Below, piece after piece: positions 1 to 11,227 of a stretch of DNA of 64,000 nucleotides (the first letter of the stretch is position 1; every line of letters starts with the position of its first letter). Where the stretch lies: contig OX359245.1 of the NCBI GenBank assembly GCA_947179485.1, forward strand, positions 20,261,067-20,325,066. The letters run 5' to 3'. Position numbers and translations under genes: made by a program. The notes beneath the pieces are model-generated. The model was given only the letters and a program-made list of their open reading frames with translations. It had not been told where the DNA came from and did no database searches. The DNA comes from Allacma fusca (lineage: Eukaryota; Arthropoda; Collembola; Symphypleona; Sminthuridae).

Positions 1-70
1 TTACATTGAATAACATTCAAATAAAAAGTTGTGTTTAAACATAATATATACATAAATAAAAGAAAGAAAC

Positions 71-424
71 TTAGAATTTTAAGAATCGTAAGAGACAATA
101 AAACTCAATACGAGAGGTGTATAAATCTTCACGACTATCTGGTGGAGGCGGTATTATAGGATTTTCACGAGAATTTCCTATCTCGATTTCGGGGGAGACC
201 TCGTAGGCATCTCCTAAAAATTTCCCAGATGAAAAAGATATGAAATTTCTTGCAGCTGTTGAAATAAATTACATAGTTATGCATGCATAGCTACAAAATA
301 AATTTATGTAGTAGCGACTCATATTACTGGAATAAAAATCCCCCAGGTCTGGACGACAGTTCGTAGCGTAAATCAAGGACAATAGTAATATGATAGCTTG
401 GAAATACATCAATTTCAGATACAT
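71..424 (-). CDS. Small secreted orphan protein, two exons (about 93 aa)
   Basis: I do not recognise this protein. Two exons, 424-328 and 255-71, join in phase across a GTAATA donor and a TTTCAACAG acceptor. The product is about 93 residues. It starts with a hydrophobic signal peptide (MYLKLMYFQAIILLLSLIYA) followed directly by a Cys-Arg-Pro stretch. The mature part is short and acidic, with a run of four prolines (PPPPDSRED) near the C-terminus and few cysteines. The start was chosen because the signal peptide begins there and the phase matches. It could be a secreted peptide or a chance open frame; the signal peptide plus consistent splicing favours a real gene. No function can be assigned. 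Confidence 0.4.
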
Positions 425-2482
425 AAAACTAATAAGGGAAGAAAAATTATTATTCTTGATTGCTGAAATAAATAAATATGAAATAATTTAGGTCAAAGAA
501 ATTTAAAGCCAACGATGAGGAATTCTTTAGTAATGTTAAAATATTTCTTCTCAAGGAGAACAACTGTAAAGCTAATTTTAAAAAAATTATTGTAAATGTA
601 GAAAGACTATGCTCATAAGTTTTACATTGTGTTTCCCTTCAATAAACATGGGCATTGTGAGTTGTGAGAGGAAACTTTTTCCTCGCTTTGGATACATTGT
701 TTTCCAATTTCTCATTGAGTCATACTTACAAACTCATCATAAAGATCTTTCTTTTATTATTTCATTTAAAAGATAGTGAGGTGCCGTGGCGTTTACAGAA
801 ATTACCGTACAATGTCAGAATGCGGGGGGGGGGGGACGGGTTGGGTGTCAACCTTAAACCCGTAATCGAAAAGTTTAAATTTTGAATTCCCTACATTATC
901 GTGATGACGTACTCAAACGAAAGAAGGTGGAAGGTCTGTATAATTACAATATTCTGTAATTTATTATTGATGATAACTCAAAGGGTGTGGAAAATTACTG
1001 AAAATCTGATATTGTAATGAAAGATTCTGTCAAGCCATTTTCGGAGGTGAGGCGATGCGATATATCGATTGAGTACATCTTTACACCTTAGTATTGGATT
1101 TTGATTTTGATATTTGGTAAATTAAATATTTTGTTATAAATAATTACGGATACAAACAGGATGTTTCATATCATATCTATCTCTACCCCTGGACTAACAA
1201 GCAGATGAAGTAAAGCATTTTCAATCCCTCCATGTCCAAGATAATCTGTTTTCAGATTTTCGAAATTGTCAGCATTTATCAGGTTAACACGTACGGTGAG
1301 AGGGTCATATGTGTAAACCAAATTGAACTTTAATTTTTAGAATAAAATTGAAAGCAATTGTGTCTTTGTAAAATTTGACGCAAATTTTATTGGCTTCAAA
1401 ATTTACTGCGATTGATATTAATGCGCTAAGAAATGACACGGGAGGTTGAGACGTGCTGCAAAGTTGTAGGAAATGAAAAGAGGTCAAGTCAGAAAGATGA
1501 GGAGTGACGATGACATCTTTCAGGATAAACTTTCAGGAGTCTCGTTTTTATGAAAACACGTAAGGCACTTAAATGCCTGATATCCTGGTTGTGTTTGATG
1601 CATCTTTGATTTTGACATAATTATTGAAAATTTTGTGGATGAATTTTAGACATATTGTGCATTTTAGTCAAAACATGTATGTATAGGGTATCCATTACGA
1701 TTTGTTCCCTATCTAGCCCACATAAGATCGATGCCCTTGACATGATTATATAATTGCTCCGATTGAAGAGTATTTTATTGTAGATTTTATCAAATAATTT
1801 AAACAAAAAAATTAAACAATAATAATATTACAGATACAGGTGAATATTTATCGACACAGTATTCAAAAATGTTAATCAAAGTAGGTTTTTAAGAATTGCA
1901 AGGTAAATTTTCTTTCACGGTTCATTTAAAAAAAATGATTTGTTGTTCGTCGGCATAACATATTTTATGACTTATCTGTTTGATCTCAATGTTGAGACAA
2001 GTAATGCCTTTGACCAGTAAAACTAGTTGTCAAGGTATAAAATCAGTCTCAAGTCTCCCTGGGCACATTATACGATTATGAAATATGTCGTTTAAACCTG
2101 CCAACTCTAAAACAGATTTGCTCGTGTTTTTCTTGAACGAGTAATTCGAAGGGAAACCTGCGTACAGGTACAGTACATACATAGTTGAGCATTCCGATAT
2201 CATGGAAAATAAAGTTTGCATTAAAAACGCTTGTAATTAATCTACAAAAAATAAAATTGAGCGTCAGATATTGTTGTTTAAAAATCTGAAAAGAATAACA
2301 ATCGTTATGTTCTACACTGGAAATTGTTTTCCCCCGGCTCTACAACATATTAGACAAGTTTCCATTAAATTCACTTTATTAAATAATTTTTTGAGTCAGC
2401 CGTAGCTTTATTTTAACGAATCAATTTGAATAGATATGTTTAGTAAAATAAAAGTAATTATCTGTTATTGTAATACATTAAG
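425..2482. other. Gene-free stretch
   Basis: AT-rich DNA. Open frames here are short and show no recognisable domain or splice-supported continuation. It contains a 12-base G homopolymer near 823. No RNA gene was recognised. Confidence 0.5.
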
Positions 2483-4115
2483 CTACCGACCAGTTAGGTA
2501 CCTCAAAAGGTTAAAAGCCTGAAACACATATCTGGAATCACACTCAGCCTTGTACATCTTTTCAACTTTTTTGATATCCTTCTTGCTCATTTTTTTACGC
2601 TGGCCAATATTAGTATTGCTCTGTAACACATCTATGGTTTTTATGTTCGGGTTAATTGCAAAGGCATACGCTGAGTAGTGCATGATGCTGTGATAGTCAT
2701 ATGAAACTTGGAAAGTTTTTGAAGGTTTGATATCAAAATTATGTTTGTGCCCTGAAATCAGAATATGAACATAAAGGCATTACTTACACACTCTTTTAGA
2801 AAAGCAAACATAAAATGGAATTTTAGAGTGGTTTGGCACGGTATGGTAAGAAACATGATGAAGTCATTAGAAAAAAATACATACCTTTTTTAATATTATT
2901 GGTGTTTATCGAAACGTACTGATCTCGGTCACCTCTACAGTGCTCATGATAAAATCCAAGGGCGTGAAGCACCTCATGCATGGGTTTCCCATGACGTTTC
3001 GAAAAACAGGCACTGGCTAAATTAACAGGTTGTCTTCCACCCTGACGGCCAACATTTGAAGAGCAACCTTTGGCAACTTTATTGAAGAATATATAATCGA
3101 CTGAGTAGTTATTACTGACTATTTCTTCAAAGATGATGCAAGTATTATTTTGAATTGTTTCCACAGCTTTGTAGATGTGCATCGTTTCATCATAGCCTAC
3201 AAATATAAGAGATTGGAAAAATACTTCAGTTTCGTATTCAGTTTAGAAAAATCACTTGTGATATGTAAATCGTAACTGTCTTGAATGAAGAAAACTATGA
3301 GGTATCGCAATACAATACCCCACAGATTAAGGATTTGTCGATATTAAAGATAAAAAAAAGTTTTCCCCCAAATGCTCGTGTTTCATTATTTCAAATAATT
3401 ACATGTATACCACTCACACAAATATGCAAATAGAAACGGCTTAATATGTATGATTGCACATAATTATGTATTATTAATAATATAGTGTAAACAACTTAAG
3501 CTTACTAAATTGTAGATCAATGTCGTAATGAACGATCCCTTTTTTCCATCGAAACTTCGCACCGGGAATTCCATTCCTCTCGTAAGGGTTATTTAACATA
3601 TCTCCCTCAAAGTAAGGCCCGTACTCAGGATCTGTAAAATAAAATATTAAACGAATAGTTCAGCCATGTTTAAATTGTATTTAATAATTTCGTTTCAAGA
3701 ACCACAGGATGTTCACGCTGTATTAGCTATTTTTAATGCTTAAATTTAAATAAATATGAAATGCTCACACATTCCTATTTAACACAAGATAATTATATTT
3801 TTTCTGCTTATAAAAGAATGACAGTTTCAAGGGATGCTTTTGTAAAAATAATGTACTCAGTTATTTTTTTTATTTGATTCTTACCATCAATCTCATCAAA
3901 GTCATCTCCCATCTGAGCTCTGCCGACTAAAATACAAAACATTTTTTATATGGATGGATTTGTAGGTATATACTTTTACTTATTATTACGCATTGTAAAA
4001 AAGACTAATTGTGTACTATCATCCCACAAGTCCTTGCGTTGGTAAGGTCTAAGTTCGTATATTTCTTCGGAAGATTCTGATGAGTCGTAGTCATCATACG
4101 AACTTTGGAGTGCGT
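2483..4115 (-). CDS. Astacin-family (M12A) zinc metalloprotease, first exon not found
   Basis: Exons 4115-4017, 3926-3885, 3631-3506, 3196-2885 and 2751-2483 join in phase to give most of an astacin protease, a secreted or membrane-bound zinc endopeptidase. The order is an acidic Ser/Asp-rich propeptide (YDDYDSSESSEE), the domain start (GAKFRWKKGIVHYDIDL), the zinc site HEVLHALGFYHEHCRGDRD, and the Met-turn SIMHYSAYAF with its conserved Tyr. All three zinc-binding His and the catalytic Glu are present. The usual residue after HEH is Ser or Gln; here it is Cys. The end is a short tail after KMYKAECDS with no ShKT or CUB domain. Exon 4115-4017 begins in phase 1, so an upstream exon with the signal peptide must exist. 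I could not place it. Confidence 0.85.
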
Positions 4116-4692
4116 CTGTGAATGAAAATATAAGCATATTTAACCAGGGCGCATTAAAAAGATTAAGAAATTTGAAAAATCCTGAACATTAGATATTTGA
4201 TAACAACAAAACGCACACATCGATACTGGAAAACTGCTTGCGAAATAAATAAGTAAACTCAAGGTAAAAATGAACAGACTGCCCCAAATATTTCTCCAAT
4301 CCATATTTGGTTACACATATAGTTCCTGTATTTTTCTGCTCTGGAGTGCAATCAAATGCGAAGCTCTTATTGCATTTCAATTTGAACGAGAGAATCGTTT
4401 TGCGTCCGGAAGAAAGTTTGTTATCGTATCGAAAGCTTTAGCGTACTTAAATATATTTTTAAAACAATACTTGAGCATGATTGAAAGTTCAAAATTTCTC
4501 TATTATTTCCTACTGGCGTTTGAATGTAAAATTGCATTACATATACATAATTACGTTATACTTATATGCATATTTGTAGTATGCCTTCTGCAGTTATATA
4601 TTTTGTCATCACGTTTTGTTCATCACGAATAAAAAGTGCTCATTTTCGTCGTCTTGTACATGCTCACCATATATATATATATATATATATAT

Positions 4693-4905
4693 ACCTGCTA
4701 GAAAAGGCCAATTAATTTCAAAATCCCTGTTTACAAAACTAATTTCCCTAAGGCCCAAAAACGACAGCAATTTAGAAAATTCCTGCTTGAACAAGCTCAA
4801 CCAATTTCAAAATTCCAGGTCACCAAACCAATTTCCTTTTCCTATGAAATTTTCCCGATTTTTTTTACCAAAACATTTTCTTTTTCGCCGAGAAGAAATC
4901 ATCTG
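4693..4905 (-). repeat. Diverged copy of the 58.4-kb hAT MITE family
   Basis: Read on the minus strand, this stretch repeats blocks of the form CAGGGATTTTGAAATT and GGGAAATT at about 30-base spacing, matching the interior of the element at 58411-58713. It starts next to an (AT)n run at about 4671-4692. No TIR or target duplication could be seen, so it is probably a truncated or decayed copy. Confidence 0.5.
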
Positions 4906-5059
4906 AGACTTGGCCACCCTCAGGATACGTGTGGTTAGTTAAGAGCTCATTTCCAAGAAATGGATTTGCCAAACAACAAAAATTGAAAATTTTCTGCAAA
5001 TATTTGACAAATATTCCTACAATGTGAACTTTGACTCTAGGGGTAAAAAACAAGTCCAC

Positions 5060-5980
5060 GAAGGAGCTTGTTTTTCATTTAAATATTTATTTTTACAATG
5101 TTTATATGCGACAAGCTTTTATGTGTTTGATTTATGTACTTCCCTCCTGTTACCCTTCCTTCATCACTCCCTTCGGCGTTGGCAAATTGGATGATACATG
5201 ACACCTGTTGATTGCGAGTTTTGAAAAGTCCTACTTTCACCATTGTTTTTATTATGCCTTGTTAATGAGAAATTATATGGTAAAAAAACTTATCATTGAT
5301 GTATTTCTGCCTAATGTATATTCTTGTGTAAACACAGAGTTCATGTGAAAGTTGTTTGAATTCACAATTAAAATCTGAACAAACAGGAGCTTACTTTACA
5401 AATTACTTTCAAAAATGTCGAAGTGTAAATTAACCAACGTATTTTCAATGAATGAAATATTTATTTGAATTAATTTTAAAGTCTTACAACAATATCTAAA
5501 AGATTTAAATTATTATTTTCTGCTCCACCCTTTGCTGTAGTAAGGGAATATTATTTTACAAAATTGCATGTAAATAGATGATTAAGTACATGAGTTTAAT
5601 TCGTAACAAATAATTAATAAAAACATATTTAATCATGAAAAATAAACAATTAATTTCTACGCAAATTATTTGTACATTTCTGCATGAGATAATAATTATA
5701 CAGTGTTCTTTAAGGTCTCTATAGTCTCTACACAATAATAATTTATTAAAAAAGAATATTTTGTGGTCTATGTGAAACCTTTGATAGATTTTCTTCACTG
5801 CTGGGAAAAGATTGTGCGATAAATTCGAACTTTGTGAGTTCTTTTGTGTACTTAAATAAGTTTCATTATTACGAAATTACAGCATATTCTTCTGTATACC
5901 TATGTAGATAGTTACTAAATGAATCCATACAATATCAATAAAATAATGATAATTTCCTCCAAGAATTAATTTTTATGACT
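5060..5980. other. Gene-free stretch
   Basis: AT-rich intergenic DNA between the astacin gene and the zinc-finger gene. I see no gene, RNA or clear repeat in it. Confidence 0.4.
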
Positions 5981-6565
5981 TCATTTCCTACGTAAAGATG
6001 AGATAAAAGGCACTACAATGAAAGGAATGCCATGAGCATACTCATTGTGTAAAGCAATGATTCCATTAGCGTGGCTTTGGTAGTTACACAATTTGCAGTG
6101 AAATAAGTTGCCTATGATTCCTCCTTGTTTTTTCGGAGTCTTCAAAAGACCCTTGCGTTTCTTCTCTTTTGTACTCCTGATCTCAAGAGAAGGTTTTCCA
6201 TAACTTTTGGACTTGGAACACTTACTGGACGACTCTTTTATCTGTGAGATGAACTCTGGATGGCTTAATTTGATATGCTTTTTTAGATCCCTTGATACAG
6301 CTGCAGTGACTTGACAGTGGTTACACTTGTACAGGTGATTTTTTCCAGGATGTAGTTTAATATGACGGAGCAAGCCTTTGAGGTACAGGGTTTTAAAGTT
6401 GCAGTTTTCCAGTGGGCACATTTGTAAAGCCTTTATTCTCTCGTCTCCTTCCAGATGCCGTAACAAGTGTTGCTTGTATCTTGCAGGAAATGCACATTTG
6501 TAACCACATGTAGTACAAACTATTGACTTGTTGTACTCGTAATTCCTCATCACTTGTTTTTCCAT
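5981..6565 (-). CDS. C2H2 zinc-finger protein (four fingers)
   Basis: A 194-residue open frame with four C2H2-type fingers in order: CTTCGYKCAF...HLLRH (about residues 18-37), CPLENCNFKT...HIKLH, CNHCQVTAAV...HIKLSH, then a basic Ser/Lys-rich linker (KEKKRKGLLKTPKKQ) and a last finger CKLCNYQSHA...HNEYAH near the C-terminus. The basic linker could be a nuclear localisation signal. The family usually binds DNA or RNA in the nucleus; targets cannot be deduced. Just upstream of the Met codon is a pyrimidine-rich stretch ending in CAG (ACTTCAG at about 6575), so this may be the last exon of a longer gene. No upstream exon was identified. Confidence 0.7.
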   Translation of the reverse strand: MEKQVMRNYEYNKSIVCTTCGYKCAFPARYKQHLLRHLEGDERIKALQMCPLENCNFKTLYLKGLLRHIKLHPGKNHLYKCNHCQVTAAVSRDLKKHIKLSHPEFISQIKESSSKCSKSKSYGKPSLEIRSTKEKKRKGLLKTPKKQGGIIGNLFHCKLCNYQSHANGIIALHNEYAHGIPFIVVPFISSLRRK

Positions 6566-6589
6566 TTCTTTTCTGAAGTGGAATTGTCA

Positions 6590-7950
6590 GTGTATAGTAA
6601 GATAGTAACCTCTTTTACAAGAGTAGTACCCCCTGAAAGTAGTGAGTTTTGAATCAAATGCTCAAGCAAATTATTTTTGCTTGAATATAGAAACTTCTCC
6701 TATAAAATTGTCACTTGTAATAAGAGCATTGTAATTAAGTACAATGGCCTGTCATTATAAGAGCGATCGTACAAGAAGATGAATTTGACTCTTGGAATAA
6801 CAAACACTTACCGAGACATAAATTAACATTGGGGTAAAGGGGAATCCATCAAAATATGTTTACCCCGTGAAGAAAATTGACCTCTATATGATCCTTTTTA
6901 AGGGGGACGCACAGTAAATGGCGTGTAATTCGAATCAATCATCATATGAAAGGGTTGAATAACTGTATAGCTGCAGATAAACACTAAGATGTCACTTAAT
7001 GAAAAAAAATATGAGATTCCAATTCTGTAATAGATTTGTATCTATATATTTAACAATTTTAAACGGTTAGTTAAAACATGACTGCAATGAACAGTTATTG
7101 TTAATGGGAACTAAATAAAATACAGTCTTGGTAGTGGTTAGACTCTTGCTTCACTAGAGAAGGTACCAGTGTTACTGCAGAAAAAAGTCCAGGAACTACT
7201 AATTGTAAGTTGGAAAAAGATCCAATGACAAATAGTGGGAAATGGCAGAAGTGACGTGATAACATCGGCTGTCTCTGTCTCTGCTGTAAGAGATCCCCTT
7301 TGTAAGAGTATTTTTTCATTACGGACAAAAACATTTAAAACCTTCCATACAAGTAGCACATGGATATTTTTTTCTAATAAGAGCATGTAATTATACGAGT
7401 CCAATTTTATTCCTCGTAAACGGGAGAGCTATTTATGGAGAGAGCGCACTGTAGAGAATTTGAGATTGCTTATGAACTGCTTCATTGCAGTAGAATTTAA
7501 AAGAATCGTCACTACGACTTACGATTACGATACGAGTAGGCAGTATAAACAAACAACAAAAATATAACATTGCCCCCGTGCCCATAATCCGCAGTGGCTT
7601 GACAAAATCTCAAAAATACTAGAAAATGGTTTTACATTTCTTACAACTGGAGCATACACTTCATTGAAAACTTATGATTAGCATCAGATAAATGAGTACC
7701 TTCATGAGATTCAATTTTAAATCCCAACCTCACGTAATTACATACATGTAAATAACTAAATTCAACTGTGATTGTCAGTAGGATTTTATTTACACGTAAA
7801 CCCGAATAACATTACTGTTGTTTAAACTGGTGCAGTAATTAAAAGTCCTTGAGTAGATATCTAATAATTAGATTATTATAGGCAAAATGTTTACAAGCTT
7901 CACCAGGTATAACTTAATTTTCAATAAGTCAGAGAGCCGTTGTAGAACAC
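6590..7950. other. Intergenic stretch with one dispersed-repeat copy
   Basis: No gene is supported here. Positions about 7304-7395 hold one copy of a dispersed repeat also found near 26631, 31455, 44400 and 46430. Confidence 0.45.
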
Positions 7951-7956
7951 GCAGTT

Positions 7957-8919
7957 TCAACTATTTTCCTCCGTAATGCCAGTTAAGCTATTATTCAATA
8001 TATTATGGAAAGTGTTGGAGGGGAAGAAGAGAATTGAGAATAAGCTCGTATGTTGGTCATCATCACAATCTCCGCTATCACACGAGGGTTTGCTGGGCTT
8101 AACTCTTCCGGGTTTTTCGCAGTAATTTTCCCTACACACAAATTGCATGTCACAGTAAATGGTCAAGCCATTGTGTCTTCCGCAAGGTCCACCCTCATCC
8201 GACAAACATTTTTTCATCTCTTTTGACCACGTCACCCTTAAGGGAATGTCATCTCTTGCCACACCAAGGAGCTCACAAATGCAAAATCTCCCATCACAGG
8301 AAAACCAGGTACTGGCATCCATTTCATGGCTGGAGTTGCTGTAAGGTGTTGCAAAATCACAGTCAAAGTAACTATCACATCGGCGGCTGAATCCAGGGTA
8401 AGGGCTTCGGGGCGGTTGAGCATCCACGCCCTGGACGTTAGTTATTCCGGGGTACTCCGATGAACCTCCATCTTGATTTGTTTTCCTAGTTCCGTGAAAG
8501 TCCTTCTCAGGGTTTGGTTCGTGAGCTCCCCATTGGGGATAAACCGGGAGATTACTGGACTGTGGGATGACGTTATTGATAGAAGGTGGTGGAATCTCCA
8601 TGTCGTACTTCCTCGTAGGTTTAGGAACTTCTGGAGACCCGTATTCAAGTTCCTGCTGAGGATAGTCGCCTTCAGTTGAAGATACGGATCCCTTATCTTC
8701 TTCACAATCTTCCTCCTGATTTTCGTACTGGGGGTCGGGTTTAATTTCGCTCTTCGGTTCGGGTCTCGGGTAATCCTCGTCGTATTCACAGTCCTCTTGG
8801 ACATCGTATTTATAAAACCGGAGCTTGTAAGGATTTGATGCGGAGCGCTCCACTAGCACGAACAATGCCAAGACGAGGAGACACTGAGACAAACACATTC
8901 CTTTACAAATATGATCCAT
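7957..8919 (-). CDS. Acidic, Pro-rich, Cys-rich secreted orphan protein
   Basis: A single open frame of 320 residues. Residues 1-28 form a signal peptide (CLLVLALFVLVERSASN at its core), unusual in having three Cys before the hydrophobic core. Residues 30-190 are low-complexity, rich in Glu, Asp, Pro and Tyr, typical of an extracellular linker. From about residue 190 a cysteine-rich region starts (RRCDSYFDCDFATPY, WFSCDGRFCICELLG, GGPCGRHNGLTIYCD, FVCRENYCEKP), with about 12 Cys before a CDSGDCDDD motif. The arrangement recalls small disulfide modules of arthropod extracellular proteins, but I cannot assign it to a family. The C-terminal hydrophobic stretch (LFSILFFPSNTF) is short. The frame is intact and intronless within the window. 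Confidence 0.6.
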   Translation of the reverse strand: MDHICKGMCLSQCLLVLALFVLVERSASNPYKLRFYKYDVQEDCEYDEDYPRPEPKSEIKPDPQYENQEEDCEEDKGSVSSTEGDYPQQELEYGSPEVPKPTRKYDMEIPPPSINNVIPQSSNLPVYPQWGAHEPNPEKDFHGTRKTNQDGGSSEYPGITNVQGVDAQPPRSPYPGFSRRCDSYFDCDFATPYSNSSHEMDASTWFSCDGRFCICELLGVARDDIPLRVTWSKEMKKCLSDEGGPCGRHNGLTIYCDMQFVCRENYCEKPGRVKPSKPSCDSGDCDDDQHTSLFSILFFPSNTFHNILNNSLTGITEENS

Positions 8920-10298
8920 TTACTAATACACAGAAACTGATTAAATAATTTGACCAAAATAACAAGTACAATAGCTAATAAATAGAAATGGGAAATGACA
9001 AGTATCTGAAAGGCAACTGAAGTGCTTGTGGTAAGTTACTATTTGAAATTTCTTGGAGTTGAGGATTGCAGTGTCTGGAACGTCATGACTCCCTAAATAA
9101 ATCCAGAAGCTGTGAGGAAATTCAAGGCTGGAGAATGTGTTGAAAAGGGGAAATCAAAGTTGGGAATCAAAATCGGACGGAAAAGGAGCATAAAGATTCA
9201 CAGTATTTTTTCCTCTCTTCTCACGCTCCCACAAAGATTATCTTCAGATTTAAGGCTTCAGTCCTTGACAAATTGCCGTGGAATCCTTTAACGTACGGAT
9301 ACGCGGCGCACTAATATTAAGTAAATAAATATGTTTATACACAAGGTATGATGTTATATAAATACAAAGTACGAAACATATAAATGTCTCTGAATAGTAA
9401 AGAATATTGTATTATATTTTATGTTTAAAAATACGTGCGAATGAAAAGTTATTTCTGGATTTATGCTACTTTTATTATGGGCATATTTTTTGCTTATTGT
9501 TTAGGTAACTGGCGTTATTATGCCTGATTGTGAGAGAGAGATACGGAAATATAAATTTCATGTGTTTTATTCTTATTTATGGTCCGTTGGCCATCTTTTA
9601 GATCGGTGGCTGCGTAAGTACCTATTATACCTCGTTTTATGCAGTTATATAGTAGTTGGCAGTGGGTTGTTTACATGAAAAGTGTCTCGTAAATAAGAAT
9701 ATAGCAATGTCACAGTGTACAATTATACACGGTGAGTATGTTGTATAATTATGTGTAATAGCAAATCTTTAAGACGTCGGATCAAAAATTATATCCTGTA
9801 TTCAAGTAAGTATATTCACGCGTGATAAGATTTCATGGATGATTGATGCTTGAACTTGACATCAGGGCGTATTTTGAATCGCCATTTGAAAATGCGAATC
9901 TACTAAAATGATATATTTAAGTAAATATTCAAAACAATCCAACATTTTTTCCACTCTGTCATTGAGACCATGTACAGTATATTCTCTTTACGATCACCCC
10001 TAAAAGAAGCAAAATTTGACTACAGTATTACAATGGAACACCCTTACAAGGACACATAGTTTGACTGCCCTGGGACCTGATTGTGAGTTCCACTTACCCG
10101 GGTAGAAATCTTATACCACCTCATATGTATAACACCTGTAGAGACATTATAATACATACCTAAATACCACCAAATATACCATCTAAACATATACCACCAA
10201 ATATATCATCTAAACACATACCACACAATATATATGCCACCCAATATACTGTAAAAAATCGAAACGGAGGAAGCCGCTTTAGAGTTTTTTAGTTGTGT
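8920..10298. other. Intergenic stretch
   Basis: No gene recognised. At about 10155-10250 a 27-28-base unit (ACCACCAAATATACCATCTA and variants) occurs about three times in degenerate tandem, immediately before the transposon insertion at 10307. Confidence 0.45.
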
Positions 10299-10917
10299 GG
10301 TATGTTTAGGGCTCCTCACAACTTCAAGTAGTAGTTGCAACTTACAAGTTCAATTACAACTTCAAGTCAACTTCAATTTATTACAAAAATTAAATTGTAA
10401 ATTGAAGTCAACTTCAATTTGAAACAAAATATTAGTTGAACATTCAAGTTCAACTTCAATTCAGCTAACAAATAAAGCTTTTCATTTGAAAGCATAGTCA
10501 ATTCAACTTCAAGTTGCTGAATTACAAATAATTGAAGAAAAAGTTGAAGTTGATCAATTGACAATTCTTGAACGAATTAAGCATGCGCTTTTGGACAAAC
10601 CTTGTCGTAAATTGCGGGAATCCACTGGTAGTTTTAATGAACACAACATACTGCGCCACGCTGCTGGCAACGCAAAGTTCCTGAAATTTAGTTCATACAC
10701 AACCTATATAATGTTAAAATAATTCATGTTTAATCAACGCTATTCGTTGTGAGTGAGGAAAGGGAGAAAAACGTTGATTTAGTTGTTAGCGGAGACTCAG
10801 AAGATGGTTCAAGCATTCGCCTAAAAACAAGAAATCCTCTGATAAACAAGCATGTATTCGGCGACGGAGTATATTTGTTATTTACGGTATTTATTTTCGG
10901 CTGAAATTTGGAAACAA

Positions 10918-10939
10918 CCCAGGAAACCAAGCCTTTCGG
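10918..10939 (+). repeat. Internal subterminal inverted repeat, left arm
   Basis: CCCAGGAAACCAAGCCTTTC and following bases match, in inverse orientation and with one mismatch over 22 bases, positions 15853-15874 near the other end of the transposon. Each arm lies close to a palindrome containing CCAGATCTGG (about 10952 and about 15629). These are likely transposase-binding or structural subterminal repeats. Confidence 0.6.
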
Positions 10940-11227
10940 TACCGTGCATGTGCCAGATCTGGCATATAGTGTTGGCTGCGTACCCGATTTGTCAGCCAAA
11001 AAACAACTGGTCCGCCACTGGAATGCGGCTCTGGCCATCTGGAATGGTTCGGCGCCGGAAGCCAGCGCTGTACCATGATATAAAGCGTAGCCGGTCCAGT
11101 ATTGTGTAATTGGGTTAAATAAAAATTAATTATGCATAATTAAGTTTAATGAAAAATTATTCGGCTCGTGCACTCTTAACACTTACAATTAGTACATTTT
11201 ATATTTATTCAACAATTAGAACAATGT

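Noticed and set aside
4270-4632. A 120-codon plus-strand frame rich in Phe and Leu
   Set aside because: No domain or splice support; hydrophobic content is expected from AT-rich DNA.
4671-4692. An AT dinucleotide run
   Set aside because: A simple microsatellite; only its contact with a MITE fragment is of note.
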